A stretch of DNA of 64,000 bases. Source: Wenyingzhuangia sp039768865 (GTDB taxonomy: Bacteria; Bacteroidota; Bacteroidia; Flavobacteriales; Flavobacteriaceae). The position numbers were made by a program, and so were the translations under genes. How positions within the stretch are numbered: position 1 is the first letter of the stretch; every line of letters begins with the position of its first letter. This document shows positions 43,801 through 53,379 of this stretch, piece after piece. Under the pieces are notes generated by a model that was given only the letters and a program-made list of their open reading frames with translations, had not been told where the DNA came from and ran no database searches. The DNA lies in NCBI RefSeq assembly GCF_039768865.1, contig NZ_JBDMZQ010000026.1; one strand, 5' to 3'.

Positions 43801-43834
43801 AAAAAAAAACCGCTACTAGGGAAGTAACGGTTTT
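43801..43834 (-). terminator. Terminator of fumC
   Basis: Read on the minus strand, a 12-bp stem with one mismatch (43834-43823 with 43817-43806) is followed by T9. It also separates fumC from the convergent pseudouridine synthase gene. Confidence 0.85.
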
Positions 43835-43852
43835 GTGAAAAGTTATTCAATT

Positions 43853-45250
43853 TTATTTCAAAGAACCAATCATGTCCTCTGGTTTTACCCATTCATCATA
43901 TTCTTCAGGAGTTACATATCCCAAGCGAACTGCTTCTGTTTTTAAAGTTGTTCCATTCGCGTGAGCAGTATTGGCTATTTCAGCTGCCTTGTAGTATCCT
44001 ATTTTGGTATTTAGTGCAGTAACAAGCATTAATGAATTGTTCAGTAATTTTTCTATTACTGGATAATTAGGTTCGATACCCACGGCACAGTGCTCTTCAA
44101 AAGAAACACAAGCATCTCCTATTAAGCGAGCAGACTCAATCAAGTTTTTTGCCATGACAGGTTTAAAAACGTTCAATTCATAGTGTCCTTGCAAACCACC
44201 AACTCCAATAGCGACATCATTACCCATTACCTGAGCAGCTACCATAGTAATTGCTTCACATTGGGTAGGGTTTACTTTACCAGGCATGATAGAGGACCCA
44301 GGCTCGTTTGCAGGTATAATCAATTCGCCAATACCAGAACGTGGGCCAGAAGCCATTAAACGTATGTCATTAGCAATTTTGTTTAAGGATACAGCTATTT
44401 GTTTTAAAGCACCATGGGTCTCAACAAAAGCATCATGTGCTGCTAGCGCTTCAAATTTATTTTCAGCAGTAACAAAAGGCAATCCAGTAAATTCAGCAAT
44501 TTTTTGGGCAACCAACACATCATATCCAGCAGGAGTATTTAATCCTGTACCTACAGCAGTACCCCCTAGAGCTAGTTCTGATAGATGGGGTAAAGTGTTT
44601 TTTAAGGCCTTTAAACCATGATTTAATTGAGAGACATAGCCAGAGAATTCCTGACCAATTGTTAATGGCGTCGCATCCATCAAGTGGGTACGACCAATTT
44701 TTACTACATCTTTAAAAGCTTGTGATTTTGCGTTTAATGTATTACGCAATTTTTCTACTCCAGGAATAGTGTTTTCTACAATGATTTTGTAAGCCGCAAT
44801 GTGCATTCCTGTAGGGAATGTGTCATTTGAGGATTGTGATTTATTGACATCATCATTAGGTTGAATTGCTTTTTCTCCTTCACCGATGATTCCACCAGCT
44901 AGCTCTTGAGCGCGGTTAGCAATTACTTCGTTAGCGTTCATGTTGGATTGTGTACCTGATCCGGTTTGCCATACAACCAAAGGGAATTGATCATCATGTT
45001 TACCCTTTAAAATTTCATCGCAAACGGTAGAAATTAAATCTCTTTTGGATTGTGGTAAGACACCTAAATCACAGTTGGCATGTGCTGCAGCTTTTTTTAA
45101 ATAAGCAAAACCATAAACAATTTCCAAAGGCATACTCCCTGCAGGACCGATTTTAAAGTTGTTTCTAGATCTTTGAGTTTGTGCTCCCCAATACTTGTCA
45201 GCAGGTACTTTTACCTCACCCATAGTATCTTTTTCAATACGATATTTCAT
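43853..45250 (-). CDS. fumC: Class II fumarate hydratase
   Basis: This 465-residue enzyme interconverts fumarate and malate in the TCA cycle without an iron-sulfur cluster. It shows the superfamily signature GSSIMPGKVNPTQ, the substrate regions SGTQSNMNANEV and NDTFPTGMH, and GRTHLMDATPLTIGQEFSGY. All are intact and the length is standard. It is transcribed alone. Confidence 0.97.
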   Translation of the reverse strand: MKYRIEKDTMGEVKVPADKYWGAQTQRSRNNFKIGPAGSMPLEIVYGFAYLKKAAAHANCDLGVLPQSKRDLISTVCDEILKGKHDDQFPLVVWQTGSGTQSNMNANEVIANRAQELAGGIIGEGEKAIQPNDDVNKSQSSNDTFPTGMHIAAYKIIVENTIPGVEKLRNTLNAKSQAFKDVVKIGRTHLMDATPLTIGQEFSGYVSQLNHGLKALKNTLPHLSELALGGTAVGTGLNTPAGYDVLVAQKIAEFTGLPFVTAENKFEALAAHDAFVETHGALKQIAVSLNKIANDIRLMASGPRSGIGELIIPANEPGSSIMPGKVNPTQCEAITMVAAQVMGNDVAIGVGGLQGHYELNVFKPVMAKNLIESARLIGDACVSFEEHCAVGIEPNYPVIEKLLNNSLMLVTALNTKIGYYKAAEIANTAHANGTTLKTEAVRLGYVTPEEYDEWVKPEDMIGSLK

Positions 45251-45281
45251 GGTATAATTTTTAGATTCAATTTATGCTTGT

Positions 45282-45289
45282 CAAATATA
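45282..45289 (-). promoter_or_regulatory. -7 box upstream of fumC
   Basis: TATATTTG on the minus strand is an exact TAnnTTTG, 31 bp before the fumC ATG. No ideal -33 element is visible. Confidence 0.5.
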
Positions 45290-45394
45290 AGCGAAACTAA
45301 AATTTAGAAAAATGATTCTTCTTTTAAATTTAGTTCAATTAGATAGATTTTACGGATTGTAATATTTATCAGTAAGATTAAACACTTTGTAGTT

Positions 45395-46402
45395 TTACTT
45401 TAATTCACTAAGAATATCAAAAAGGTTTGGGTCAGATGGTCTTGGGGCATTAGGATTGATGATATTACCTTCTTTGTCTAGTAAAATAAAACGAGGTATT
45501 CCGGTTACTTGGTATGCTTCCATAAATCCTCTGTCTCCATTAGCAAATAATTGAACACCACTCATCTGTTCTTTTTTAATCATTTTTTTCCAAGCTTCTT
45601 TTGCGTTTTTACTGTCAACGGAAATACTTACAAATTTAATATTGTTGTTCTTTAATTTCTCTTCAAGATTCTTTAAAAATGGAATTTCAGCCTTACATGG
45701 AGGGCACCAAGTCGCCCAAATATCTATATAAACGTAGCTTCCTCTCAAATCTCTTAGAGATGTCATTCCTCCATTGAAATTTTCATAATTACTAAATTCA
45801 GGAGATGGACTCCCTATTTTGTTGTTTGATTTTGTTGTATTTGTTTTGTTGTATTGTTGTACTATATTATCTATAAAGTACTTTAGGTTCTCTTTTTCTG
45901 TATTGATTACATAAGGGTCTATATTGTCATATTCTTTTAAAAGAGATTCTATTTTATCAATTGTTTTTAGTTGAAAGTTTTCAAATTCAACTTCATTCAA
46001 CTGATTTATACTGTCTGTTTTTTGGAAGATCCTCTCGGTAAAAGCTTCTCTTTCATTTAAGTAGTTGTTTACTTCTTTTCCTGACCCACTGTAGTTAAGA
46101 GAAGTATAGTTATTGGCGTCAAGATAGATGTGTAGTTGTGTGTCTTGATTTAAAAAGATTGTCTTTTTAAAACCACCAATTTGGATGAAGCAGTATTTAC
46201 CATTTACACTGATAGTGTCCTTAAAAGCACCATTCTCAATCTTAATCCTTTTGATTTTAGACGGGGTTTTTAGGATGACCTCTTTTATTTCTTTTGGCAA
46301 ATTCTTGATCTCACCTGAGATACTTGATTGATGTTCTTTTTCGCTACATGCAAACATGAGTAGAGTAATACCAACAAAAAAAGTTTTTTTTAAATAATTC
46401 AT
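45395..46402 (-). CDS. TlpA-type thiol-disulfide oxidoreductase, lipoprotein
   Basis: This 335-residue protein has a lipoprotein signal (LLMFAC, Cys19). A DUF4369-like beta-rich N-terminal domain covers about residues 25-130 and a helical linker follows. The C-terminal thioredoxin domain has WATWCPPC near residue 230 and the cis-proline region VTGIPRFILLD. It likely keeps periplasmic cysteine pairs reduced, perhaps receiving electrons from the DsbD protein encoded later in the window. That link is an inference. Confidence 0.9.
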   Translation of the reverse strand: MNYLKKTFFVGITLLMFACSEKEHQSSISGEIKNLPKEIKEVILKTPSKIKRIKIENGAFKDTISVNGKYCFIQIGGFKKTIFLNQDTQLHIYLDANNYTSLNYSGSGKEVNNYLNEREAFTERIFQKTDSINQLNEVEFENFQLKTIDKIESLLKEYDNIDPYVINTEKENLKYFIDNIVQQYNKTNTTKSNNKIGSPSPEFSNYENFNGGMTSLRDLRGSYVYIDIWATWCPPCKAEIPFLKNLEEKLKNNNIKFVSISVDSKNAKEAWKKMIKKEQMSGVQLFANGDRGFMEAYQVTGIPRFILLDKEGNIINPNAPRPSDPNLFDILSELK

Positions 46403-46472
46403 TTTCTTTATTTTAAGTTGTTCTATAACAGACTTTGGGTTGGTTAAGTCGTGTTCGTAAAGTCTAATATAT

Positions 46473-46506
46473 AAAAAACACCTCTGATGTTGAGCAGAGG
46501 TGTTTT
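46473..46506 (-). terminator. Terminator of the pdhA-pdhC operon
   Basis: On the minus strand, a 12-bp stem (46506-46495 with 46486-46475) with an 8-nt loop precedes T6. Confidence 0.88.
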
Positions 46507-46526
46507 AAAATAAATAAGTTTTTTAC

Positions 46527-48170
46527 TTATGCCATCATGGTAACAGGGTTTTCAATAAACTGTTTCAATGTGTTTAAGAAAGCTGCACCGACAGCACCAT
46601 CTATGGTTCTGTGATCGCAAGATAATGTCAAATTCATTACGTTTCCTACTACTATTTCTCCATTTTTAACAACAGGTTTTTGTTTGATACCTCCTACAGA
46701 AAGAATTGCAGAATTTGGCTGGTTTATGATTGAGGTAAAATTATCAACACCAAACATCCCTAAGTTAGATACCGTAAAAGTACTTCCTGACATTTCAGCA
46801 GGTGTTAATTTCTTATTTTTAGCTTTGATGGCTAAATCTTTTACTTCAGCACCAATTTGGGTTAAACTTTTTGTGTCTGTAAATGGAATAACCGGTACAA
46901 CAAGACCATCTTCTATAGCTACTGCAACACCAATTGCGATGTGTTCATTGTAGATTGTTTTTTCTACGGTCCATTCAGTATTGATTTGCGGATGCTTGGT
47001 CAGTGCCATTGCAGAAGCTTTCACTACCAAATCATTAAACGATACTTTGGTATCTGGCAGTTGATTGATGATAGCACGAGAAGCCATTGCATTATCCATG
47101 TCCACATCTAAACTAATGGTAAAGTTTACGTTTTCTGTTTGTGACTTATCTAAAGCTCTAGCTATTGCTTTACGCATGTTTGAGTTTTTCTCCTCTCTTT
47201 GACTGATTTCTCCAGTTGCAACAACAGGTGTTGGTTTTGGTTCAGAAGTGATTTCGGCAGCGGGTGTATAATTTTCAATGTCCACTTTTACAATTCTTCC
47301 ACCTTCGCCAGTTCCTATAACTTTAGCTAGGTTTATTCCTTTTTCTTCAGCTAGTGCTTTTGCAAGAGGAGAAGCAATAATTCTACCATTTTCAGAACTT
47401 ATTGCGCTTACCGTCTTTGTTGCAGTAGGGGAGGGTTTTGGAGTGTCCTTTTTTTCGGGTGCAGGAGAAGAAACAGTGGCAGCTACCTTAGGTGTTTCTA
47501 CTACGGGAGCAGTTTCGGTTTTGGTGTCACCAGCTTTACCAAAGTTAGAAGCTACTGCAGTAATATCTGTCCCAGCTTCACCAATGATAGCCAACAAGCT
47601 ATCGACAGGAGCGGTTTCACCTTCTTGTAGTCCCACATAAAGTAGAGTTCCTTCATTAAACGATTCGAACTCCATTGTTGCTTTGTCAGTTTCTATCTCA
47701 GCTAAAATGTCACCTTCTTCAACAGTATCACCAACTTGTTTTAACCATGATGCTACCGTACCATCGGTCATGGTATCACTTAATCTAGGCATGGTTACAA
47801 TAGTGACATTGTCCGGGATTGCAGCATCTGCTGTTTTTTCTTCAGCAACGGGTGCAACTTCCTCTACTTTTGGAATTTCCTCGGCTTCTGTTTGAACAGG
47901 ATTGCCATTTAACAATCCAGAGATATCTTCGCCCTCTTCACCAATAATTGCTAATAAGCTATCTACTGGAGCAGTGTCTCCGTCCTCTAAACCAACGTGT
48001 AGTAAAACACCCTCGTTAAAAGATTCAAACTCCATGGTCGCTTTATCTGTTTCAATTTCTGCTAGGATGTCTCCTTCTTCAATTTTATCTCCAACCTTTT
48101 TAAGCCATTGTGCTACGGTTCCTTCCGTCATCGTATCACTTAATCTGGGCATATTAATTATTGTTGCCAT
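46527..48170 (-). CDS. pdhC: Pyruvate dehydrogenase E2 (dihydrolipoyl acetyltransferase)
   Basis: This 547-residue core subunit moves the acetyl group to CoA. Two N-terminal lipoyl domains have lipoyl-lysines at residues 43 and 163 in identical ETDKATMEFES motifs, exactly 120 residues apart. A Pro/Ala/Thr-rich linker follows. The E1/E3-binding domain (ASPLAKALAEEKGINLAKVIGTGEGG-like) is at about 265-300. The catalytic domain ends with the DHRTIDGAVGAAF motif. It lies 15 bp behind pdhA. E1 beta and E3 are not in the window. Confidence 0.96.
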   Translation of the reverse strand: MATIINMPRLSDTMTEGTVAQWLKKVGDKIEEGDILAEIETDKATMEFESFNEGVLLHVGLEDGDTAPVDSLLAIIGEEGEDISGLLNGNPVQTEAEEIPKVEEVAPVAEEKTADAAIPDNVTIVTMPRLSDTMTDGTVASWLKQVGDTVEEGDILAEIETDKATMEFESFNEGTLLYVGLQEGETAPVDSLLAIIGEAGTDITAVASNFGKAGDTKTETAPVVETPKVAATVSSPAPEKKDTPKPSPTATKTVSAISSENGRIIASPLAKALAEEKGINLAKVIGTGEGGRIVKVDIENYTPAAEITSEPKPTPVVATGEISQREEKNSNMRKAIARALDKSQTENVNFTISLDVDMDNAMASRAIINQLPDTKVSFNDLVVKASAMALTKHPQINTEWTVEKTIYNEHIAIGVAVAIEDGLVVPVIPFTDTKSLTQIGAEVKDLAIKAKNKKLTPAEMSGSTFTVSNLGMFGVDNFTSIINQPNSAILSVGGIKQKPVVKNGEIVVGNVMNLTLSCDHRTIDGAVGAAFLNTLKQFIENPVTMMA

Positions 48171-48185
48171 ACTTTATCTATGGGA

Positions 48186-49184
48186 TTATTTATGTTTAAC
48201 AAATGGATAGTTTTCTTGCTCATATACCATATCGTATAATTGTTGCTTTTCTGGGTATGGAGAGTCTTCAGCAAACTTCTCACATTCAGCTACCTTTTTC
48301 TTTACGTCTTTTTCAACTTGTTTGATTTCCTCTTCGGTCAAGTATTTTTCTTTCTTTATCACATCAAGCACTTGAGTGATTGGGTCAATTTTTTTGTATT
48401 CTTCTACTTCAGATTTTGTACGGTAGTGTTGTGCGTCAGACATTGAGTGTCCTCTGTAACGGTAAGTCTTCATTTCTAGGAATGTTGGTCCATCACCTCT
48501 ACGAGCTCTATCCATTGCTTCATCCATAGCTTCTGCTACTTTGATAGGATTCATTGCATCAACAGGACCACAAGGCATTTCGTAACCCAGACCTAGTTTC
48601 CAAATATCTTGGTGGTTTGCGGTACGTTCTACAGAAGTTCCCATCGCGTATCCATTATTTTCAACAATAAATACTACCGGTAGTTTCCATAGCATTGCCA
48701 TATTGAAAGTTTCATGAAGTGATCCTTGACGTGCGGCACCATCACCAAAACAACAAATCGTTACCCCTCCCGTGTTATGGTACTTATCACCAAAAGCCAT
48801 TCCAGCACCAAGAGGTATTTGTCCTCCAACAATACCATGACCTCCGTAGAATCCTTTTTCTTTAGAGAAAATATGCATTGATCCACCCATTCCATGAGAG
48901 GTACCGGTCGCTTTTCCATACAATTCAGCCATGACTCTCTTGGGATCTACTCCCATTCCAATCGGTTGTACATGATTTCGGTAAGCGGTAATCATTTTGT
49001 CCTTTCCGCCCAGTTCCATTACATGTAGACATCCAGCCAAGATGGCCTCTTGACCATTGTAGAGGTGTAAAAACCCTCTAACTTTTTGTTGGATGTAAAC
49101 TGCTGCTAATTTGTCTTCAAACTTTCTCCAGAAAAGCATTTCCTTATACCAATTGATATAAGTTTCTTTAGTGATTTCTTTCAT
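48186..49184 (-). CDS. pdhA: Pyruvate dehydrogenase E1 alpha subunit
   Basis: This 332-residue thiamine-diphosphate enzyme subunit has the TPP motif GDGAARQGSLHETFNMA to ENNGYAMGTS, the HGMGGSMH loop and the regulatory-type YRYRGHSMSDAQHYRTKSEV region. It decarboxylates pyruvate together with the E1 beta subunit, encoded elsewhere. The short length fits the alpha chain of the alpha2-beta2 type. It is the first gene of an operon with pdhC. Confidence 0.96.
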   Translation of the reverse strand: MKEITKETYINWYKEMLFWRKFEDKLAAVYIQQKVRGFLHLYNGQEAILAGCLHVMELGGKDKMITAYRNHVQPIGMGVDPKRVMAELYGKATGTSHGMGGSMHIFSKEKGFYGGHGIVGGQIPLGAGMAFGDKYHNTGGVTICCFGDGAARQGSLHETFNMAMLWKLPVVFIVENNGYAMGTSVERTANHQDIWKLGLGYEMPCGPVDAMNPIKVAEAMDEAMDRARRGDGPTFLEMKTYRYRGHSMSDAQHYRTKSEVEEYKKIDPITQVLDVIKKEKYLTEEEIKQVEKDVKKKVAECEKFAEDSPYPEKQQLYDMVYEQENYPFVKHK

Positions 49185-49245
49185 GATTTATTTTAAATTT
49201 ACAATAAACACAAACATATGGATTGTGTTTTTGTCGAACTGCTAG

Positions 49246-49253
49246 CAAAAATA
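49246..49253 (-). promoter_or_regulatory. -7 box upstream of pdhA
   Basis: TATTTTTG on the minus strand is an exact TAnnTTTG, 61 bp before the pdhA ATG. No -33 partner at ideal spacing was found. Confidence 0.45.
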
Positions 49254-49475
49254 AGACATTATAATCAAGAAATATACATCTATAATCACTTTTTTAACAC
49301 CTGTTTTATTAGATTTTAGGGTTATCAAAAAAAAAACAATTTGAATTTCGTGGGGGTTGTAATTTTGATATTTGTTAAAGTGTTTGTTATGAGTTATTTA
49401 TTTGTTTATTTTGTGGTTTTAAGATCAACTGAATATCGGTTAAATAGATCGATAAAAAATATCAATTATTGAAAC

Positions 49476-49509
49476 AAAAAAAACAATCCTATTGACAGGA
49501 TCGCTTTTT
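49476..49509 (-). terminator. Terminator of gcvP
   Basis: On the minus strand, a 7-bp core stem with loop GTCAAT, extended by A/T pairs, precedes T8. It sits just past the gcvP stop codon. Confidence 0.8.
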
Positions 49510-49525
49510 TATATGGAATATAATT

Positions 49526-52375
49526 CTAGGATCCACTATAACTTTCTATTGGCTCGCAAGAACAAACTAAGTTTCTATCACCGTACGCATCGTCTACTCT
49601 TCTTACAGATGGCCATAATTTGTTTTCTGCAATGCTTTCCATTGGAAATGCTGCTTTCTTTCTTGTGTACTCATAATTCCATTCATCTCCAGTGAGCATT
49701 TCTTGTGTATGTGGTGCGTTTTTTAAAACAGAGGTTTGATCGTGAAACTCTTTTTCATCTATTTCTTCTCTAATGCTGAGCAAAGCTTTTATAAAACGAT
49801 CAAGTTCATCTTTGTTTTCGCTTTCTGTAGGTTCTATCATCAGAGTCCCAGAAACAGGAAAAGAAACTGTTGGGGCATGAAAACCATAATCTATCAACCT
49901 TTTAGCAATATCAACAACTTCAATTCCTTTAGATTTAAAACTTCTAAAATCAACGATCATTTCATGTGCACAGAATTTGTTCTTTCCTGAATACAGAATA
50001 GAGTATTTGGACTCAAGTTGTTTTTTGATGTAGTTTGCATTTAGTATTGCGTTTTCTGTTGCAGATTTTAGGCCCTTTGCCCCAAGCATTTTAATATAGC
50101 CATAGGATATTAAACAGACAAGTGCGGAGCCCCAAGGAGCAGAGGATATGGCCTTGATAGCGTTGTCTCCTCCAGTTTTTATTAGTGGGTTTGAGGGAAG
50201 AAAAGGAGCCAGGTGCTCTACTACACAGATAGGTCCTACTCCTGGTCCACCACCTCCATGAGGAATAGCAAAAGTCTTGTGAAGGTTCAAGTGGCATACA
50301 TCAGCCCCTATATTTGCAGGATTTGTTATTCCAACTTGGGCGTTCATATTTGCACCATCCATGTAAACTTGGCCTCCATTGTCGTGAATCAGTTGAGTGA
50401 TATCCTTAATACCACTTTCAAAAACACCGTGTGTTGATGGATAAGTAACCATTAAGCACGATAAATTATCTTTGTGTAGAATTGCTTTTTCTTTCAGGTC
50501 ATCAAAATCGATGTCACCTTCTTCTGTAGCTTTTGTTACGACTACTTTCATTCCTGCCATAACAGCAGAAGCTGGATTGGTACCGTGTGCGGATGAGGGT
50601 ATCAGACAAATATTTCTATGGTGATCTTGTCTAGACTCATGATATGCTTTTATTGTTAGAAGTCCAGCGTATTCTCCTTGAGCTCCTGAGTTGGGCTGTA
50701 GTGAAGTAGCAAAAAATCCTGTGATTTCATTTAGATCATTTTCTAACTCTTTAAGCACTTCTTGGTATCCTTGTGCTTGATCGGTAGGAACAAAAGGGTG
50801 TATATTCCCCCAGTTAGGCCAACTTAGCGGAAGCATTTCTGAAGCAGCATTTAATTTCATTGTACAAGATCCTAGCGAAATCATAGAATGATTTAATGAT
50901 AGGTCTTTTCGTTCTAGTTTTTTTATGTAACGCATCATTGCTGTCTCAGAATGATGAGTATTAAATATTGGGTTGGTTAAAAACTTAGTAGTTCTTTTGA
51001 ATTCTGTTTTTACATCTATTTCTAGCAATTCTTTTATTTCAGAAAACGGTACTCCTTTTACATTCGATAAAATATTTAAGATTTCATTGAGGTCCTCAAG
51101 GTTTGTGGTTTCGTTGATGGAAATAGAAATAGAAGTTTCAGAGTTGTACAAGAAATTAACATGAGCGTGTTCGGCAATTTCTCTTACTTTGCTGGCTGAG
51201 GCTACGGAAACATTTAAAGTATCAAAAAAAACATTGTTTAATTGTTCAAAACCTAGATTTTTTAGTGCAATGTTTAGGGTATGTGTGTGGTTTAAAATTT
51301 TATTTGCAATATATTTTAGTCCTTTTGGACCATGAAAGACAGTGTACATGCCAGCCATAACAGCTAGCAATACCTGTGCAGTACAGATATTTGATGTTGC
51401 TTTTTCTCTTTTTATATGTTGTTCTCGGGTTTGGAGTGCCATACGTAAGGCACGGTTGCCATTGATATCTTTGGTTATCCCTATAATTCTTCCAGGTAAA
51501 GATCTTTTGTATACTTCTTTAGTTGCGAAATAGGCTGCGTGAGGTCCACCATAACCCATTGGAATTCCAAAACGCTGTGTGGTACCTACAACAATATCTG
51601 CACCCCATTCTCCTGGTGGAGTTAATAGAGCTAAGCTTAAAAGGTCAGCAGCAACAGCTATTCTAACGTCCAAATTCTTAGCCTTTTTTACAACATCACT
51701 ATAGTCTACAACTTTTCCATTTTTCCCAGGATATTGCAGCAGTCCACCAAAATCATTTTCTGAAAACTCATAGGTTTCATGATCTCCAATCACCAGGTTA
51801 ATTTCAAGAGGCGTGGCTCTGGAAGTCAAAACATCTATAGTTTGTGGTAATACGTTTTCTGAAACAAAAAAATCTAATGATTTGTTTTTCTTTTGGCTTC
51901 GACTTCTTGTGTTAAAAAGAAGAATCATTGCTTCAGCAGCAGCAGTACCTTCATCTAATAATGATGCGTTAGCAATTTCCATTCCAGACAAATCACTAAC
52001 CATGGTTTGGAAGTTTAAAAGAGCTTCTAATCTACCCTGGGCTATCTCTGCTTGGTAAGGAGTATAAGCAGTGTACCATCCTGGGTTTTCTAGAATATTT
52101 CGCTGTATTACACCTGGAGTGATGGTAGGATGGTATCCAAGTCCGATATAATTTTTAAACAATTTATTTTTGATGGATAATTTTTGAATATGATCCATGT
52201 ATTCGTACTCACTAAGTGCGGGGTCTAATTTTAATTGATTTTCTAAGATGATGTCTTTTGGGACTGTATTCTTAATCAATTCGTCAATTGATTGCACCTT
52301 AATTTGTTTTAGCATTTCTGCTTGTTCTTCCCTATTGGGACCTATGTGTCTATTTGCAAAAACATCTGTTTTCAT
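49526..52375 (-). CDS. gcvP: Glycine dehydrogenase (P-protein)
   Basis: This 949-residue PLP enzyme decarboxylates glycine in the glycine cleavage system. Both ancestral halves are fused in one chain. The cofactor lysine lies in the C-terminal half in HLNLHKTFAIPHGGGGPGVGP. SSAHGTNPASAVMAGM and the N-terminal FANRHIGPN are also characteristic. gcvT and gcvH are not in the window. It is monocistronic, divergent from the UbiA-like gene. Confidence 0.97.
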   Translation of the reverse strand: MKTDVFANRHIGPNREEQAEMLKQIKVQSIDELIKNTVPKDIILENQLKLDPALSEYEYMDHIQKLSIKNKLFKNYIGLGYHPTITPGVIQRNILENPGWYTAYTPYQAEIAQGRLEALLNFQTMVSDLSGMEIANASLLDEGTAAAEAMILLFNTRSRSQKKNKSLDFFVSENVLPQTIDVLTSRATPLEINLVIGDHETYEFSENDFGGLLQYPGKNGKVVDYSDVVKKAKNLDVRIAVAADLLSLALLTPPGEWGADIVVGTTQRFGIPMGYGGPHAAYFATKEVYKRSLPGRIIGITKDINGNRALRMALQTREQHIKREKATSNICTAQVLLAVMAGMYTVFHGPKGLKYIANKILNHTHTLNIALKNLGFEQLNNVFFDTLNVSVASASKVREIAEHAHVNFLYNSETSISISINETTNLEDLNEILNILSNVKGVPFSEIKELLEIDVKTEFKRTTKFLTNPIFNTHHSETAMMRYIKKLERKDLSLNHSMISLGSCTMKLNAASEMLPLSWPNWGNIHPFVPTDQAQGYQEVLKELENDLNEITGFFATSLQPNSGAQGEYAGLLTIKAYHESRQDHHRNICLIPSSAHGTNPASAVMAGMKVVVTKATEEGDIDFDDLKEKAILHKDNLSCLMVTYPSTHGVFESGIKDITQLIHDNGGQVYMDGANMNAQVGITNPANIGADVCHLNLHKTFAIPHGGGGPGVGPICVVEHLAPFLPSNPLIKTGGDNAIKAISSAPWGSALVCLISYGYIKMLGAKGLKSATENAILNANYIKKQLESKYSILYSGKNKFCAHEMIVDFRSFKSKGIEVVDIAKRLIDYGFHAPTVSFPVSGTLMIEPTESENKDELDRFIKALLSIREEIDEKEFHDQTSVLKNAPHTQEMLTGDEWNYEYTRKKAAFPMESIAENKLWPSVRRVDDAYGDRNLVCSCEPIESYSGS

Positions 52376-52404
52376 TGATGAAAATAAATAAATATTTAGT
52401 CCGT

Positions 52405-52412
52405 CAAAAATA
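52405..52412 (-). promoter_or_regulatory. -7 box upstream of gcvP
   Basis: TATTTTTG on the minus strand is an exact TAnnTTTG, 29 bp before the gcvP ATG. Confidence 0.45.
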
Positions 52413-52428
52413 CATATAATAAAAGTTT

Positions 52429-52436
52429 TATTTTTG
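52429..52436 (+). promoter_or_regulatory. -7 box upstream of the UbiA-like gene
   Basis: TATTTTTG is an exact TAnnTTTG on the plus strand, 61 bp before the ATG and 16 bp from the opposing gcvP -7 box. Confidence 0.4.
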
Positions 52437-52497
52437 TTCGCATATCAAATCTTATAACCAATTTTTTTGGCTATTGTTGATAAGTATAATAGTAATT

Positions 52498-53319
52498 ATG
52501 AAGGTTTTAAAGTTGATTTTTCAGTTCTATGTACATAGTAATTTACATGTATCTCTAGCGGCAGCTAGTCTTGTTCTGAGTAGTGGTTTTTTATTTGGTT
52601 TTGAGGTATATAGCGAAGCTGTATTTGTAATGTGTGCTACTTTTGTTTCTTATCACTTCATTCGCCTTATGAATAGATTTAAATATGGGCAGCCACACTT
52701 ACTAGATATATTCAGCAATCAGTACAAGATCCCTATCTATATCTTGTTTTTAATAGCTTTTACATTTGGTCTATGTTTGTCAGTAAAATTTGAGTTTTTT
52801 AGACTTTTATACTTGTGTCCATTTTTAATCCTAACAATGCTTTATGCTTTTAGTTTTATAGGAAAGAATGGGGTGAGATATTCTATTCGCTTTATACCAG
52901 GTATAAAGATATTTGTTATTGCAATTGTTTGGGCTGGGAGTGTGATTTTTTTCCCAATAACTTCTAGCATAGGGTACAATCATACCCAGTTAGTGTTTTT
53001 CTTTGGTTTGGTTTTTTTTATCATTGTATTGACCCTCCCTTTCGATATCAGAGACATGAGTTTTGATGAGAACACAATAAAAACCCTACCTATGTTACTG
53101 GGGATAGTGGGGGTAAAATGTTTAGGTTTTATCTTGTTGGTGTTTTCCCTGGCCTTACACTTTTACGTTTTTGAGTGGTTTTGTATTACGGAGTATTCAA
53201 TAGTTTGCTCAATGTTATTTGTGCTTTTGGTTTTTTCTAAGAGGGAACAGACAAAGTTTTTTGCTTCTTTTTGGGTAGAGAGTATTCCTATATTTTATTA
53301 TGCACTGTTGTGTTTATAA
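52498..53319 (+). CDS. UbiA-like polytopic membrane protein
   Basis: This 273-residue protein has about eight hydrophobic helices. The second-half motif DIRDMSFDE near residue 180 resembles the second Asp-rich motif of UbiA prenyltransferases. The first Asp-rich motif expected in the N-terminal half (NxxxDxxxD) is reduced to NRFKYGQPH, with no aspartates. I chose the ATG at 52498 (MKVLKLIFQ), since the frame upstream has no ATG. It may be an inactive or altered relative of UbiA. The function is unknown. Confidence 0.65.
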   Translation: MKVLKLIFQFYVHSNLHVSLAAASLVLSSGFLFGFEVYSEAVFVMCATFVSYHFIRLMNRFKYGQPHLLDIFSNQYKIPIYILFLIAFTFGLCLSVKFEFFRLLYLCPFLILTMLYAFSFIGKNGVRYSIRFIPGIKIFVIAIVWAGSVIFFPITSSIGYNHTQLVFFFGLVFFIIVLTLPFDIRDMSFDENTIKTLPMLLGIVGVKCLGFILLVFSLALHFYVFEWFCITEYSIVCSMLFVLLVFSKREQTKFFASFWVESIPIFYYALLCL

Positions 53320-53353
53320 CCTCAGAACAGATGGTATAATCTGCTTTGAGGTT
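53318..53353. repeat. Inverted repeat between convergent genes
   Basis: An imperfect 15-bp stem (arms AACCTCA...CAGAT and ATCTG...TGAGGTT) with a short loop overlaps the stop codon of the UbiA-like gene. It has no T-run on either strand, so it is at best a weak or factor-dependent terminator. Confidence 0.45.
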
Positions 53354-53379
53354 ACAATATCATGATGGGTGCACTGGAA

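Larger units (their letters stand above)
49185..49525. other. 341-bp intergenic region between pdhA and gcvP
   Basis: This very AT-rich gap holds the pdhA promoter at its left side and the gcvP terminator at its right end. The middle (about 49261-49470) shows no open frame, RNA gene or strong dyad that I can see. Confidence 0.6.

Noticed and set aside
46527..48170. Near-duplicate DNA stretches within pdhC that could look like an inserted repeat.
   Set aside because: They encode the two lipoyl domains, 120 residues apart, a normal E2 architecture.
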